Made by a program: the position numbers and the translations under genes. Positions 31,928 through 41,352 of a DNA stretch of 64,000 bases are shown here, piece after piece. This DNA comes from Streptomyces thinghirensis. Lineage in GTDB: Bacteria; Actinomycetota; Actinomycetia; Streptomycetales; Streptomycetaceae. The stretch lies in NCBI GenBank assembly GCA_021502835.1, contig JAKFGP010000033.1:248001-312000 (forward strand), read 5' to 3'. Under the pieces are notes generated by a model that was not told where the DNA came from, did no database searches, and saw only the letters and a list, made by a program, of their open reading frames with translations. Each line of letters opens with the position of its first letter. Position 1 is the stretch's first letter.

Positions 31928-33181
31928 ACGCGCTCGACCCGCTGTGTGCCGCTGCGCGCGTGCGGTGCGAACGGGCCCACTTCGACGTGGCGTCCGGGTC
32001 GGTGCGGTCGGAGACGACGTAGTAGTCCATCCCGTCCGGTCGCGGTGATGTCCAGCACGCCGTAGCCGTGCCGGTCGGTGTCGACCCGGTGGACGGTGCC
32101 GGTTCGCGGCCCGGATGACCGGCGCCGCGATCGCCGAGACCACGTCCCTCGGGGACCTTCACGATGTCGTCGAGGTTGTCGGAGGTCACCGAGGTGACGA
32201 CGAACTCCGTGGCGGCGGAGGCGGACAGCGGGTACGTGGCGGCGTTGTGCGGCACGTCGTTGGCCCACGCCATGTGGATGTCGCCGGTCAGGAACACCGT
32301 GTTGCGGATGGCGTTCGCGCGCAGGTGCGCCAGCAGTTCCCGGCGGTCGTCGGTGTACCCGTCCCACTGGTCGGTGTTGAGGCGAGGCCCTCCTTGGGCA
32401 GTCCGAGCAGGCTCGGCGAACGGCCTCAGCAACTCGGCGGGGATCGAGCCGACGGCGAACGGCGAGATCATCACCGAGTTGCCGATCAGCCGCCAGGTGG
32501 TGTCGGAGGAGGTCAGCCCGCCTTGAGCCAGTCGAGCTGGGCGCGGCCGGGTGAGGGTGCGCTCCGGGTCGTCGACCTCGCCGTTGCCGAGTGCCACCTG
32601 CTGCGAGCGGAAGGGAACGCAGGTCCAGCAGCGACAGGTCGGCCCAGCTTGCCGAAGCGCAGCCTGCGGTAGGTGGTGCCGGCGATCGCGGGACGCACCG
32701 GCATCCACTCGAAGTAGGCCCGCTTGGCGGCGGCCTGACGATGCCGCCCAGGTGCCCTCGGCGCCCTCGGTGTGGTTCTCGGCGCCGCCCGACGAGGTGT
32801 CGTTGACGATCTCGTGGTCGTCCCAGATCACCACGACCGGCGCCGCGGCGTGCAGCGCCTGGAGGTCGAGGTCATTCTTGTACCGGCCGTGCCGGGACGC
32901 GGTAGTCGGCGAGCGTGGAGGATCTCGTGGGCGGGCGCGTGCGGCCAGCCGACGGTGTCTGGCGGGTGCCGGTGCTCGCCGGGTGCCGTACTCGTAGATG
33001 TAGTCGCCCAGATGCAGCCAGGCGTCCAGGTCGCCGCGGGCCGCGGAGATGCCGGTACGACGAGAAGTGGCCGGCCTCCCAGTTGGCGCAGGAGACCACG
33101 CCGAAGCGCAGACCGGTGACGGCGGCGTCGGCAGCGGGGGCGGTGCGGGGTGCGGGGCGGCGGGGGAGGTCGAGTGGGACG
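31912..33181 (-). CDS. phoD: PhoD-family alkaline phosphatase (left copy, 5' end lost at the fold-back)
   Basis: Secreted metal-dependent phosphodiesterase/phosphomonoesterase of the PhoD family. Visible from [20 protein letters not shown] onward: [26 protein letters not shown] (metal-site Asp), [20 protein letters not shown] (the WDDHE motif), [12 protein letters not shown], and [16 protein letters not shown]. The C-terminal half has [20 protein letters not shown] (metal-site GDIH) and ends VERVYAPV at TGA 31912-31914. The Tat signal and N-terminal domain are absent because the palindrome turns at 33181. Frameshifts are numerous. Confidence 0.93.
33055..33181 (-). other. Spacer at the centre of the inverted repeat; phoD sequence present once
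   Basis: This is the only stretch inside the palindrome without a partner. On the minus strand it reads as continuous PhoD coding sequence, including [20 protein letters not shown] and then [13 protein letters not shown] as it enters the left arm. It is therefore ordinary genomic sequence belonging to the left-arm phoD. At 33181/33182 the sequence jumps back about 127 bases on the opposite strand. No sequencing adapter is recognisable in it. Confidence 0.9.
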
Positions 33182-34325
33182 CGGCATCTTCGCGACCCGC
33201 GGCGACTTCACCGCCTGGCCCATCTGGGCGACTACATCTACGAGTACGGCACCGGCGAGTACCGGCACCCGCGGACACCGTTCGGCCGGCCGCCGCGCCC
33301 GCCCACGAGATCCTCACGCTCGCCGACTACCGCGTCCGGCACGGCCGGTCGCAAGGACCGACCCCGACCTCCAGGCGCTGCACGCCGCGGCTTCGGTCGT
33401 GGCGATCTGGGACGACCACGAGATCGCCAACGACACCTGGTCCGGGCGGCGCCGAGAACCACACCGAGGACGCCGAGGGCACCTGGGCGGCACCGTCAGG
33501 CCGCCGCCAAGCAGACCTACTTCGAGTGGATGTCGGTGCGTCCCGCGATCGCCGGCACCACCTACCGCAGGCTGCGCTTCGGCAAGCTCGGCCGACCTGT
33601 CGCTGCTGGACCTGCGTTCCTTCCGCTCGCAGCAGGTGGCACTCGGCAACGGCGAGGTCGACGACCCGGAGCGCACCCTCACCGGCCGCGCCCAGCTCGA
33701 CTGGCTCAAGGCGGGCTGACCTCCTCCGACACCACCTGGCGGCTGATCGGCAACTCGGTGATGATCTCGCCGTTCGCCGTCGAGCTCGATCCCCGCCGAG
33801 TTGCTGCGGGCGCTCGCCGAGTCTGCTCGGACTGCCCAAGGAGGGCCTCGCCCTCAACACCGACCAGTGGGACGGGTACACCGACGACCGCCGGGAACTG
33901 CTGGCGCACCTGCGCGCGAACGCCATCCGCAACACGGTGTTCCTGACCGGCGACATCCACATGGCGTGGGCCAACGACGTGCCGCACAACGCCGCCGCGG
34001 CCACCCGCTGTCCGCCTCCGCCGCCACGGGGTTCGTCGTCACCTCGGTGACCTCCGACAACCTCGACGACATCGTGAAGGTCCCCGAGGGGCCCGGTCTC
34101 GGCGATCGCGGCGCCGGTCATCCGGGCCGCGAACGACTGCAGCGTCCACTCGGTCGACACCGACCGGCACGGCTACGGCGTGCTGGACATCACCGCGGAC
34201 CGGACGAGATGGACTACTACGTCATCTCCGACCGCACCGACCCGGACGCCACGTCGAAGTGGGCCCGTTCGTTACGCACCGCTCTGCGCCGCACAGCGGG
34301 TCGAGCGCGTCTACGCGCGGTCTGA
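33182..34325 (+). CDS. phoD: PhoD-family alkaline phosphatase (right copy, 5' truncated at the fold-back)
   Basis: Mirror of the left phoD, starting inside the gene at the [18 protein letters not shown] codons with no start of its own. The metal-site motifs survive: [33 protein letters not shown] and [20 protein letters not shown]. Compared with the left copy it retains better sequence at [20 protein letters not shown] and [23 protein letters not shown] 34323-34325. Because the coding sequence begins at the junction, it cannot be an independent functional gene as drawn. Confidence 0.92.
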
Positions 34326-34913
34326 TCCACCTCGCCGGGAGCATCCGCCTCCTGGAGCGAGTCAAAGAAGCCGAGCGCCACCCGCCACGGTGGCCTCGGC
34401 GGCCTCCTCGTCGTGGTCAGGCAGGTCGGGGTCGGTGTAGAGATGGCCGGACCCGGCGTATCTCTTAGACCTCGACGTCGGCGCCGATCCGGCCACTCTG
34501 GAGTACCAGCGCTGCAGTCGTCCGTCTCGAAGGCGTCCGGCTCGGCGACGTGCAGCTGGACCGGCTCGTCCACCGCGGCTTGGCCGCGATTTCCGGAGGT
34601 GCCGTGCAGGGGGAGCAGACCGCGGGAACGGTCGTCGCCGAGGGCGAGGGTCCTGGCGATGGAGGCGCCGAGCGAGAACCCGGCGTACACCAGTCCCCGC
34701 TCGGAATGAGGGCGGCTGCCAGCACAGCCCCCTTCTCCCCAGCTCCTCCTTGCCGATCTCCTCCTGGTGGGCCATGCCCTCCTCGACCGTCGTCGAACGT
34801 CCGGCCCTCGAAGAGGTCCGGGGTCAATCCCTGGTGCCCGGCTTCGCGCAGCCGGTCGGCGGCCTGCCGCCGCGAGCCTCGGGCCAAGGGTCGGTGAAGA
34901 GCACGATGTTCAT
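34311..34913 (-). CDS. Dienelactone hydrolase family protein (right copy)
   Basis: Mirror of 31314-31927. It supplies the native start ATG 34913 ([15 protein letters not shown]), one base different from the left GCG. The nucleophile elbow reads [18 protein letters not shown] and the His region [20 protein letters not shown]. Also clearer here are [20 protein letters not shown] and [20 protein letters not shown]. Frameshifts lie near 34870, 34790, 34725, 34600, 34500 and 34390. The 3' end overlaps the phoD stop. Confidence 0.85.
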
Positions 34914-35019
34914 GAGGCCATGGTGCCAGCCGGGTGTGACAACGCGGTGCGCGGCGATACCCGGGACAGGACGGAAGTCCACAGGTTCGCAGCACGGCGA
35001 GGTGCGGTTACGTTCGAGG
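34914..35019. promoter_or_regulatory. Divergent promoter interval, dienelactone hydrolase / mscS (right copy)
   Basis: The 106 bases between the two start codons must hold both promoters (left equivalent 31209-31313). No -10/-35 pair stands out that is conserved in both arms, so I mark only the interval. Confidence 0.4.
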
Positions 35020-36148
35020 ATGGAAAGCGCCACTCCGCCCCCTGATCGTGGTCGGCGGCTCCGTCCTGCTGACCCTGGTCATCGGCTGGGCCACCGACCT
35101 GCTGCTGCGCAAGGCCGTGAGGCGGCACCCCGAAACATTCCTGTGGGGGCTGCTACACCAAGCGCGCATCCCCTACCAGCTCCTCCTGTGCTCGGCACTG
35201 CTGAGAGGGTCATTACGTCGAGCCCCAACTTTCCCCCGACTCCCTGAGGAGGGGTCAGCCAGACGCTGACGCTGGTACTGATCGGCTCGGCGGCCTGGAT
35301 GGTGATCCGGATCGCCCGCGGCGATCGTCGAGATCTCGTACTCCCGCTACGCCCCCGCCCGCGCCGAGCGGAACCCGGTCCGGGTACGGCGGGTGCGCAC
35401 GCAAGTGTCGCTGATCATGCGGGTGGTCTCGGCGGTCGTCGGCGTGGTCGCCGTGTCATCGATGCTGCTGACGTTCCCCGCGATGCAGGCGGCGGGCGCC
35501 TCGCTGCTGGCCTCGGCCGGCATCCTCGGCATCGTCGCCGGTGTGGCCGCCCAGTCCACGCTCAGCAACATGTTCGCCGGGTTCCAGATCACCTTCGGCG
35601 ACATGGTGCGCATGGGCGACACAGTCGTGGTGGACAAGAAGTGGGGCACCGTCGAGGAGATCACGCTCACCTTCCTGACCGTGCGCACCTGGGACGAGCG
35701 CCGGATCACCATGCCGGTGTCGTACTTCACGTGCAAGCCGTTCGAGAACTGGTCCGCGCGGCACTCTCAGATGACCGCTTTCGTCTTCTGGCATCTCGAC
35801 CACTCGGCCCCGCTGAAGCCGATGCGCGAGCAGCTGCGCGACATCCTGCGCGAGTGCCCGGCCTGGGACGGCCGCGACTACAACCTGACCGTCACCGACA
35901 CCACCCCCAACACCATGCAGGTGCGGGCCCTGGTAACGGCGAAGGACGCGGACGACATCTGGACGGTCCGGGTCATGATCCGCGAGGGAATGATCCGCTG
36001 GCTCGCCGACGAGCACCCGTACGCCCTGCCGCGGGTGAACACGACGGACGCGGGCGCTGCGCCCGTCCCGCGACGGCTTGCAGCGCCCCCGCCGCTCCCC
36101 CGGACGGAGCGCCCCGCCGCTTCCGGAACAGCCGTCGAAGAGCCTGTA
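35020..36148 (+). CDS. MscS-family mechanosensitive ion channel (right copy)
   Basis: Better preserved copy of 30072-31208. One open frame from about 35393 to 36060 covers the channel domain: IMRVVSAVVGVVAVSSMLLT, ASAGILGIVAGVAAQSTLSN, DMVRMGDTVVVDKKWGTVEE, RTWDERRITMPVSYFTCKPF and VTDTTPNTMQVRALVTAKDA. The N-terminal part (VVGGSVLLTLVIGWATDLLL) is in another frame. The segment 35220-35265 matches the left arm poorly: a block of miscalls rather than one indel. The stop is TAG 36146-36148 here and TGA in the left arm. Confidence 0.9.
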
Positions 36149-36174
36149 GACCGCGAGGACGTGCGCGGCCGGCC

Positions 36175-37740
36175 TCAGCGCAGGCTGCGCACGTCCAGCT
36201 GGCGCAGCACCCGGTCCACGATCTCCGGGGTGGCACCGGGTTCGCTGCGCGCGGCCAGCACCCCGTGGCGCGCGGCGCTCATCATCTCGCCCTGATGCGA
36301 CGGATCCGCTTCAGCCGCCGGGCCCGCTGCTCCTGCGCCTCGCGCCGCCCTCGCCGCCGACGTCGGGACTGATCCGCATACCGATGTCGAAGGCCCGCCG
36401 CAGCATCTGCTCGGACAGCTCCTCCGGGAGTTCCTCGACCGACTCGATCTCCCTGAGCCGCTGCTTCGCCGCCTTCGCCGCCCGTACGGCCGGCTCCTTC
36501 TCGTACTCTTTCTCCCGCTCGGTGTCCGCCCGCACCCCGGGCCGGCCCACCAGCCACGGCAGCGTCAGGCTCCCGCAGCAGCAGCGCGTGACCATGATCA
36601 CGCCGAACGCGACGAAGATGATCTCTCGCGGTGCGGAAGGCGATCCGTCGTCCGTCTTCAGCGGGATCTCGAGCGCCAGCGCGACCGGAGGCGACGCCCC
36701 GCATCCCCGCCCACCACATGACGACGGTTTCCGCGGGGACATGCGGGGATGTCCTCGTCGTGGTCGCGTCTCATGCAGCCGTTTGGTCAGGCCAGGTGGC
36801 CGGCAGCAGCCACACCAGCCGCACCAGGATCACCACGCCGGCGATCGCCGCGGCCCAGCCGAGCAGTTCGGTCCAGCGTCCGGAGGCCGTGCGGATCGCG
36901 TTGTGCAGTTCAGGCCGACCAGGTCCGAAGGCGACGCCGGTGACGAGCGTGTCGACGACGTCCCACACGTGTGCCCGGCGAGCCGGGTCATCACGTCGTC
37001 GGCGTCGAAGGCGTACTCGGCGAGGAACATCGCGGTGGTGAGCACCGCGAGCACCCAGAAGCTGCAGTTCCTCGGCCGGGACGTAGGAGCCGGTAGGGCA
37101 CCAGCAGCGTCAGGCCGATCTGCAGGGTGGCGTCCCCCAGAGGCTCATCAGCTTGTTGGTGGCCCAGCCCAGCGCGAGGACGACCGCGACGGCGACGGCG
37201 GACAGCACCAGTCGTCGCGGACCGCCACGGCGAGCAGTGCCGCCGACGGCCCGGCGATGGCCACGTGGTACAGGACGATAGGCCGTTGACGTCGTTGAAC
37301 AGCCCTCGCCCCTCCAGGATGGAGACCAGGCGGCGCGGCAGCCCCAGTGTCGGCGACGGCGGTCGCCGCGACCGGGTCGGGCAGACCTACGCGCCCAGGG
37401 CGAAGGCGGCGGCGATCGGCAGTCCCGGCACGACCGCGCTCCGCCACCGCGCCACGCAGGTCAGCGGTGACGAAGACCAGCGCGACCGCCAGCAAAGATC
37501 AGGGCGCTCGGTGGCCGCGAACTGCCGCCAGGACGTGCGCCGCACGGCCGCGTAAAGCAGCGGCGACAGCAGTGCGGGCAGGATGAGCTCGGGTGGGATG
37601 TCGACGTTGGGACGCACGCGAGCAGCGCCAGGACGATGCCGAGGACCGTCATCAGCACCGGTGCCGGCAGCTCGAGCCGAGCGATCGGGACGCTCAGCAG
37701 GGCCCCGAGCAGCAGTATGAACAACAGGGCCACCGATCAC
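36175..37740 (-). CDS. CPA1-family Na+/H+ antiporter (right copy)
   Basis: Mirror of 28456-30049. GTG 37740 starts the gene, with an indel immediately after it; from about 37733 ALLFILLLGALLSVPIARLE is readable. Useful segments absent or garbled on the left: MLAVLTTAMFLAEYAFDADD, VDTLVTGVAFGPGRPELHNA, LLGWAAAIAGVVILVRLVWL (TGG where the left has TAG), FVAFGVIMVTRCCCG and VEELPEELSEQMLRRAFDIG. Frameshifts are as dense as on the left but at different places. Confidence 0.87.
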
Positions 37741-37828
37741 GATCAGCGCTCGGTGGGGTCTCGGCGTTCAAACGGCGGGCCTCAAGCCTGCCACGCCACC
37801 GGCCCCACCAGCGCGTTCGGCGCCTCGG

Positions 37829-38306
37829 TCACAGGGCGCGGCGCATCGCGCGTGTGATCCCGGCGCCCGGGGAACTCGGGTCCGTATGCCTCGTACCCCA
37901 GTCGCTCGTAGCAGCCCAGGGCGTGGGTCTGCGCGTGCAGGTCCACCGCGTGAGTCCGCGCGCGCAGGCGTCCTCGACGGCCCGCACCAGCGCGGCCCCG
38001 ACGCCCACTCCGCGGCCTGCGCGGTCGCCGCGAGCCTGCCCAGGGAGCCGACGGCCGGGTCGCCGTCGCCGTTCTTCACCGCTGCGGCCCTCGCCGTGCA
38101 GCAGCCGGCCGGTGCCCAGCGGTACGCCGTCCGCCCGGACCGCCGGGGCGTGCACGGCGTCGGCGTCGTAGGCGTCGTACTCGATGTCCTCGGGGACCTT
38201 CTGCTCGACCACGGAAACGTCCTTGCGCACCGCGAAGCACGCCTCCCGGTCACCGGGAGCCTCGCTACCCGCACCACCAGGACAGCGCCCGGTCCGGGGC
38301 ACTCAT
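37829..38306 (-). CDS. GNAT-family N-acetyltransferase (right copy)
   Basis: Mirror of 27878-28365; ATG 38306, TGA 37829-37831. It gives the better central reading VVEQKVPEDIEYDAYDADAV, then VRADGVPLGTGRLLHGEG, and a cleaner LGVGAALVRAVEDA-like helix after the acetyl-CoA loop. Frameshifts lie near 38265, 38080, 38020, 37960 and 37930. The ATG overlaps the pseudouridine synthase stop, as in the left arm. Confidence 0.87.
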
Positions 38307-39243
38307 CCGTAGGTCTCCTCGCGGACGAGGTCCAGGGCCTGCTGGAGGTCCTCGGGGTACTCGCTGGCGTACTCGACCCACTGCCCGTCGCCGGGGTGCT
38401 CGAAGCCGAGCCGTACGGCGTGCAGCCACTGGCGGGTCCGGCGCAGCCGCCGGCGAGCGTGGGATCGGCGCCGTAGGTCAGGTCGCCGACGCAGGGTGCC
38501 GGTGGGCGGCCATGTGGACGCGGATCTGGTGGGTGCGGCGGGTTCCAGCTTCACGTCGAGCAGGAGGCGGCGCGGAAGGCCTCGATGAGGTCGTAGTGCG
38601 TCACGGAGGGCTTGCCCTCGGCGGTGACGGCCCACTTGTAGTCGTGCTGGGGGTGGCGGCCGATGGGGGCGTCGATGGTGCCGCTGGTCGGGTCGGGGTG
38701 GCCCTGCACGAGCGTGTGGTAGCGCTTGTCGACCGTGCGCTCCTCGAACTGGCGCTTGAGCGAGGTGTACGCCCGCTCCGACTTCGCCACCGCCATCAGG
38801 CCGGACGTGCCCACGTCGAGGCGGTGCACGATGCCCTGCCGCTCGGCGGCGCCGGACGTGGAGACGCGGTACTTGGCGGCGGCCAGTCCGCCGATGACCG
38901 TCGGTCCGCTCCAGCCGGGCGAGGGGTGGGCGGCGACGCCGACCGGCTTGACGATCACGACCACGTCGTCGTCGTCGTGCACGATCTCCATGCCCTCGAC
39001 GGGCTCGGCGACGATCTGCACGGGCGCGGGCGCCTGCGGCATCTCGACCTCGAGCCAGGCGCCGCCGTGGACGCGCTCGGACTTGCCGACCACCGATCCG
39101 TCGACCTGCACCTTGCCCGCCGCCGCGCGCTCCGCGGCCTTGGTACGGGAGAAGCCGAACATGCGGGAGATGGCGGCGTCGACGCGCTCGCCCTCCAGGC
39201 CGTCCGGCACGGGCAGGGTACGGATCTCGGGAATCGTGCTCAC
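38303..39243 (-). CDS. RluA/RluD-family pseudouridine synthase (right copy)
   Basis: Mirror of 26936-27881 and the better copy. From GTG 39243 ([20 protein letters not shown]) one open frame continues to about 38560 through the S4-like domain and the active-site [20 protein letters not shown] to [14 protein letters not shown]. Frameshifts are confined to the last third, near 38555, 38520, 38485 and 38445. It shows that the left-arm breaks near 27378 and 26945 are not real. Confidence 0.93.
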
Positions 39244-39295
39244 CCGTCGAGTATGCCGGACGGGCCGGACACTCCCGACCGCGCGCCCGGTCCCC

Positions 39296-39357
39296 GTGGA
39301 CGGTCCGGCCATTGTGGACGGTCGGCCACCGTGGACGGTCAGTCCTTGTGGACGGTC
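39296..39357. repeat. Four GTGGACGGTC repeats (right copy)
   Basis: Perfect units at 39296-39305, 39314-39323, 39331-39340 and 39348-39357, with starts 17-18 bases apart. The last overlaps the final codons of lspA (DGTVHKD) and the first lies about 50 bases before the pseudouridine synthase start. This is the clean version of the left-arm array. Confidence 0.8.
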
Positions 39358-39931
39358 CCGTCCGGGTCGAGACCCCGGAAGGAGAGGATGACGATCAGGA
39401 TGCCGCCGCAGACGATCGCCGAGTCGGCGAGGTTGAAGACGGCGAAGTGCTTGGGCGCGATGAAGTCCACGACCGCGCCCTCGAAGACACCGGGCGCACG
39501 GAAGATCCGGTCGGTGAGGTTGCCGAGGGCGCCGCCGAGCAGCATGCCGAGCGCGATCGCCCACGGCAGGCTGTGGAGCTTGCGCGCGAGGCGGGCGATC
39601 ACGACGATGACGGCCGCCGCGATCACCGTGAAGATCACGGTGAAGGCCTCGCCGAAGCCGAAGGCCGCGCCCGCGTTGCGGATCGCCACGAACCGCAGCC
39701 AGTCCCCGACGATCTCGATGGGCTCCTGGTGCTCCAGCTTGGCGACCACGATCATCTTGCTGACCAGGTCGAGGGCGTACGCGAACGCGGCCACCGCGAA
39801 CAGCACGGCGATACGCCGCTTGCCCCGGGGGCGCTCCGGGGCTGCTCCTGCTCGGCGTCGGGCCGCTCCTGCCCGTCCCCCGCCGCGTCCGGGGTGTCCG
39901 GCGTACCGATGATGCGCTCCGCCTCTGCCAC
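39339..39931 (-). CDS. lspA: Lipoprotein signal peptidase LspA (right copy)
   Basis: Mirror of 26245-26840. From about 39806 to the stop it is open ([20 protein letters not shown] to [13 protein letters not shown]), including both catalytic Asp segments GNLTDRIF and FNLADSAI. A single frameshift near 39840 separates it from the GTG 39931 start. The C-terminus confirms that the left copy's 26768 and 26820 breaks are errors. Confidence 0.94.
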
Positions 39932-40001
39932 GTGAGTCCCTCAGCCTAGGTACCTGACTGAGGACGAGGGTACGGCACGCCTTCCGTCCCGGCTTGGCTG
40001 A

Positions 40002-40762
40002 TCAGTACCGTCGTTCCAGTCTGCTTGCACTCGACGCACAGCGTGGCCCTCGGGAAGCCTGCATGCGCGCCTTGCCGATGGGGTTGCCGCAGTTCTCGCA
40101 CAGGCCGTAGGTGCCCGCGTCCAGGCGTTCCAGGGCGCGCTCGGTCTGGGTGAGCACCTCACGCGCGGTGGCGGCCAGCGCCAGTTCGTGCTCGCGTGTG
40201 ATGTTCTTGCTGCCGGTGTCCGCCTCGTCGTCGCCGGCGCCGTCCCCTGAGTCCCGCATCTGCTTTGAGCGACCGCTCCGAGGAGTCGATCTCGGTGCGC
40301 AGCCGGTCGGCCTCGGACTGCAGCTCCCCGCGCGCCTCCTCGACCTCTTGCTGGGTCCAGGGTTCCTCGCCGGGGCGTACCGCGAGGTCGCCGGGGTCTT
40401 GTTGCGCTGCGGGCCTTGGGAACGGCGGTCTTGGCCGCCGTGGCCGTGCCAGGAGTCTTCTTCGCAACCACCGTCGTGGCTCCGTCTGCTCCGCGGCCTC
40501 GGCCGCGCCCACTTTCTTGGCCGTGCTCTTCTTCGCCGTGCTCTTCTTGGCCGCGTCTTCCTCGCGGCGGTCTTCTTCGTGGCGGTCTTCTTGGCTGTGC
40601 CCTTCTGAGCCGCGGTCTTCTTCGCCGCGGACTTCTTGGCCGCGGCTTCTTCGCGGTGGTGCTCTTGTGTTCGGTGCTCTTCTTCGCGGCCGTCGTCTTC
40701 TTGGCAGCGGACTTCTTCTCAGTCGCCTCCGACTGCTCTACGGCGGTCTTCTTCGCCACCAT
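40002..40762 (-). CDS. TraR/DksA-type zinc finger protein with Lys/Ala-rich tail (right copy)
   Basis: Mirror of 25412-26176; ATG 40762, TGA 40002-40004. The Lys/Ala-rich tail is split by frameshifts near 40650, 40560, 40490 and 40400. The region SKNITREHELALAATAREVL, then DAGTYGLCENCGNPIGKARM, is open. The last two zinc cysteines (LCVEC) are lost to indels near 40055 and 40020, whereas the left arm keeps them. Confidence 0.88.
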
Positions 40763-40931
40763 GGCCGCGGCCCCTTCACATATTGTAGATCTTGCGCGCG
40801 AATCGTGCTGGGACGATAAATCGACTTGGGCCCCGCGGCAACGGGGCACGCCGCCCGATTCGCCCGCCCACCGTGCACCGCGCGGCGAGCATGCATGCGT
40901 TGAGCCCAGCTCCCCGCCCGGTAATCCGCCG

Positions 40932-40982
40932 GGCGGGCCCCTGCCGGGCCCGCCGAGCCGAATGCCCGGCCGCGGCATTCGG
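40932..40982. promoter_or_regulatory. Tandem hairpins between the TraR-like gene and ileS (right copy)
   Basis: GGCGGGCCC (40932-40940) with GGGCCCGCC (40946-40954), and CCGAATGCC (40958-40966) with GGCATTCGG (40974-40982). Both 9-base stems are perfect, with 5- and 7-base loops, matching the left arm at 25193-25245. I see no gene in the rest of 40763-41080. Confidence 0.5.
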
Positions 40983-41084
40983 GTCACGCCGGACCGCGAG
41001 GAGGCCGTACGCACCCCCGCACCACCCGGCGCCAGGCCCGGTCGGCCGCTGTCCGCTCGGCGCCGTACACTGGGCGCAGCGAAA

Positions 41085-41345
41085 AGCGTGGATGGGGACG
41101 AGTAGCGGCGTAAGCGGCCCAGAGCGACCCGGGGACGGTGTGAGCCCGGGGGCGAGCGCGACGTGAAGATCACCCCGGAGCCGCCGGAAGAAAGCCGTGA
41201 CGGAGAGGTCACGGCGAGTAGAACCGGCTCGCGACCCCAATGAGGGGGCTCATCGGCGCACACGACGCACCGGGGAGCCAAGGAGGGTGGTACCGCGGAG
41301 CACGGCTCTCGTCCCTCCGACGGAAGGCAGCACGTCCGCCGGAGG
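41085..41345 (+). ncRNA. T-box riboswitch leader of ileS (right copy)
   Basis: Clean plus-strand version. Candidate specifier ATC at 41169-41171; T-box core GGGTGGTACCGCGG at 41285-41298. GGAGGG (41282-41287) pairs with CCCTCC (41313-41318) to enclose the T-box bulge. Alternatively CCTCCG (41314-41319) pairs with CGGAGG (41340-41345), the ileS ribosome site. No poly-U terminator lies between the T-box and the start, so control at translation is the simplest reading. A TACACT at 41066-41071 could be the -10 box. Confidence 0.87.
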
Positions 41346-41352
41346 AAGCTCG

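Larger units (their letters stand above)
2157..33054 (+). repeat. Left arm of a ~31-kb inverted repeat (fold-back)
   Basis: Reverse complement of 33182-64000. Base 2157 pairs with 64000 and base 33054 with 33182. The sum of paired coordinates drifts only slowly: 66157 at the outer end, 66160 at ftsL, 66170 at mraY, 66174 at ftsZ, 66152 at yggT, 66172 at ileS, 66196 at the antiporter, 66228 at mscS, 66236 at the inner end. The two arms are therefore collinear copies differing by scattered small indels; the left is 79 bases longer. The outer limit is set by the window end, so the true repeat is probably longer. Confidence 0.97.

Noticed and set aside
33055..33181. Terminal inverted repeat or telomere end of a linear Streptomyces chromosome.
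   Set aside because: The centre is phoD coding sequence without the clustered palindromes of Streptomyces telomeres, and the content is core housekeeping genes rather than arm genes.
33055..33181. Missed sequencing hairpin adapter at the centre.
   Set aside because: I looked for the C/T- and GTTGTTG-type sequence of common hairpin adapters; the spacer is entirely GC-rich phoD sequence. A fold-back without adapter remains possible.
31797..33317. 506-codon minus-strand frame crossing the palindrome centre.
   Set aside because: It starts in antisense right-arm phoD and reads through the joint into left-arm phoD with several frame changes; it is a by-product of the fold-back.
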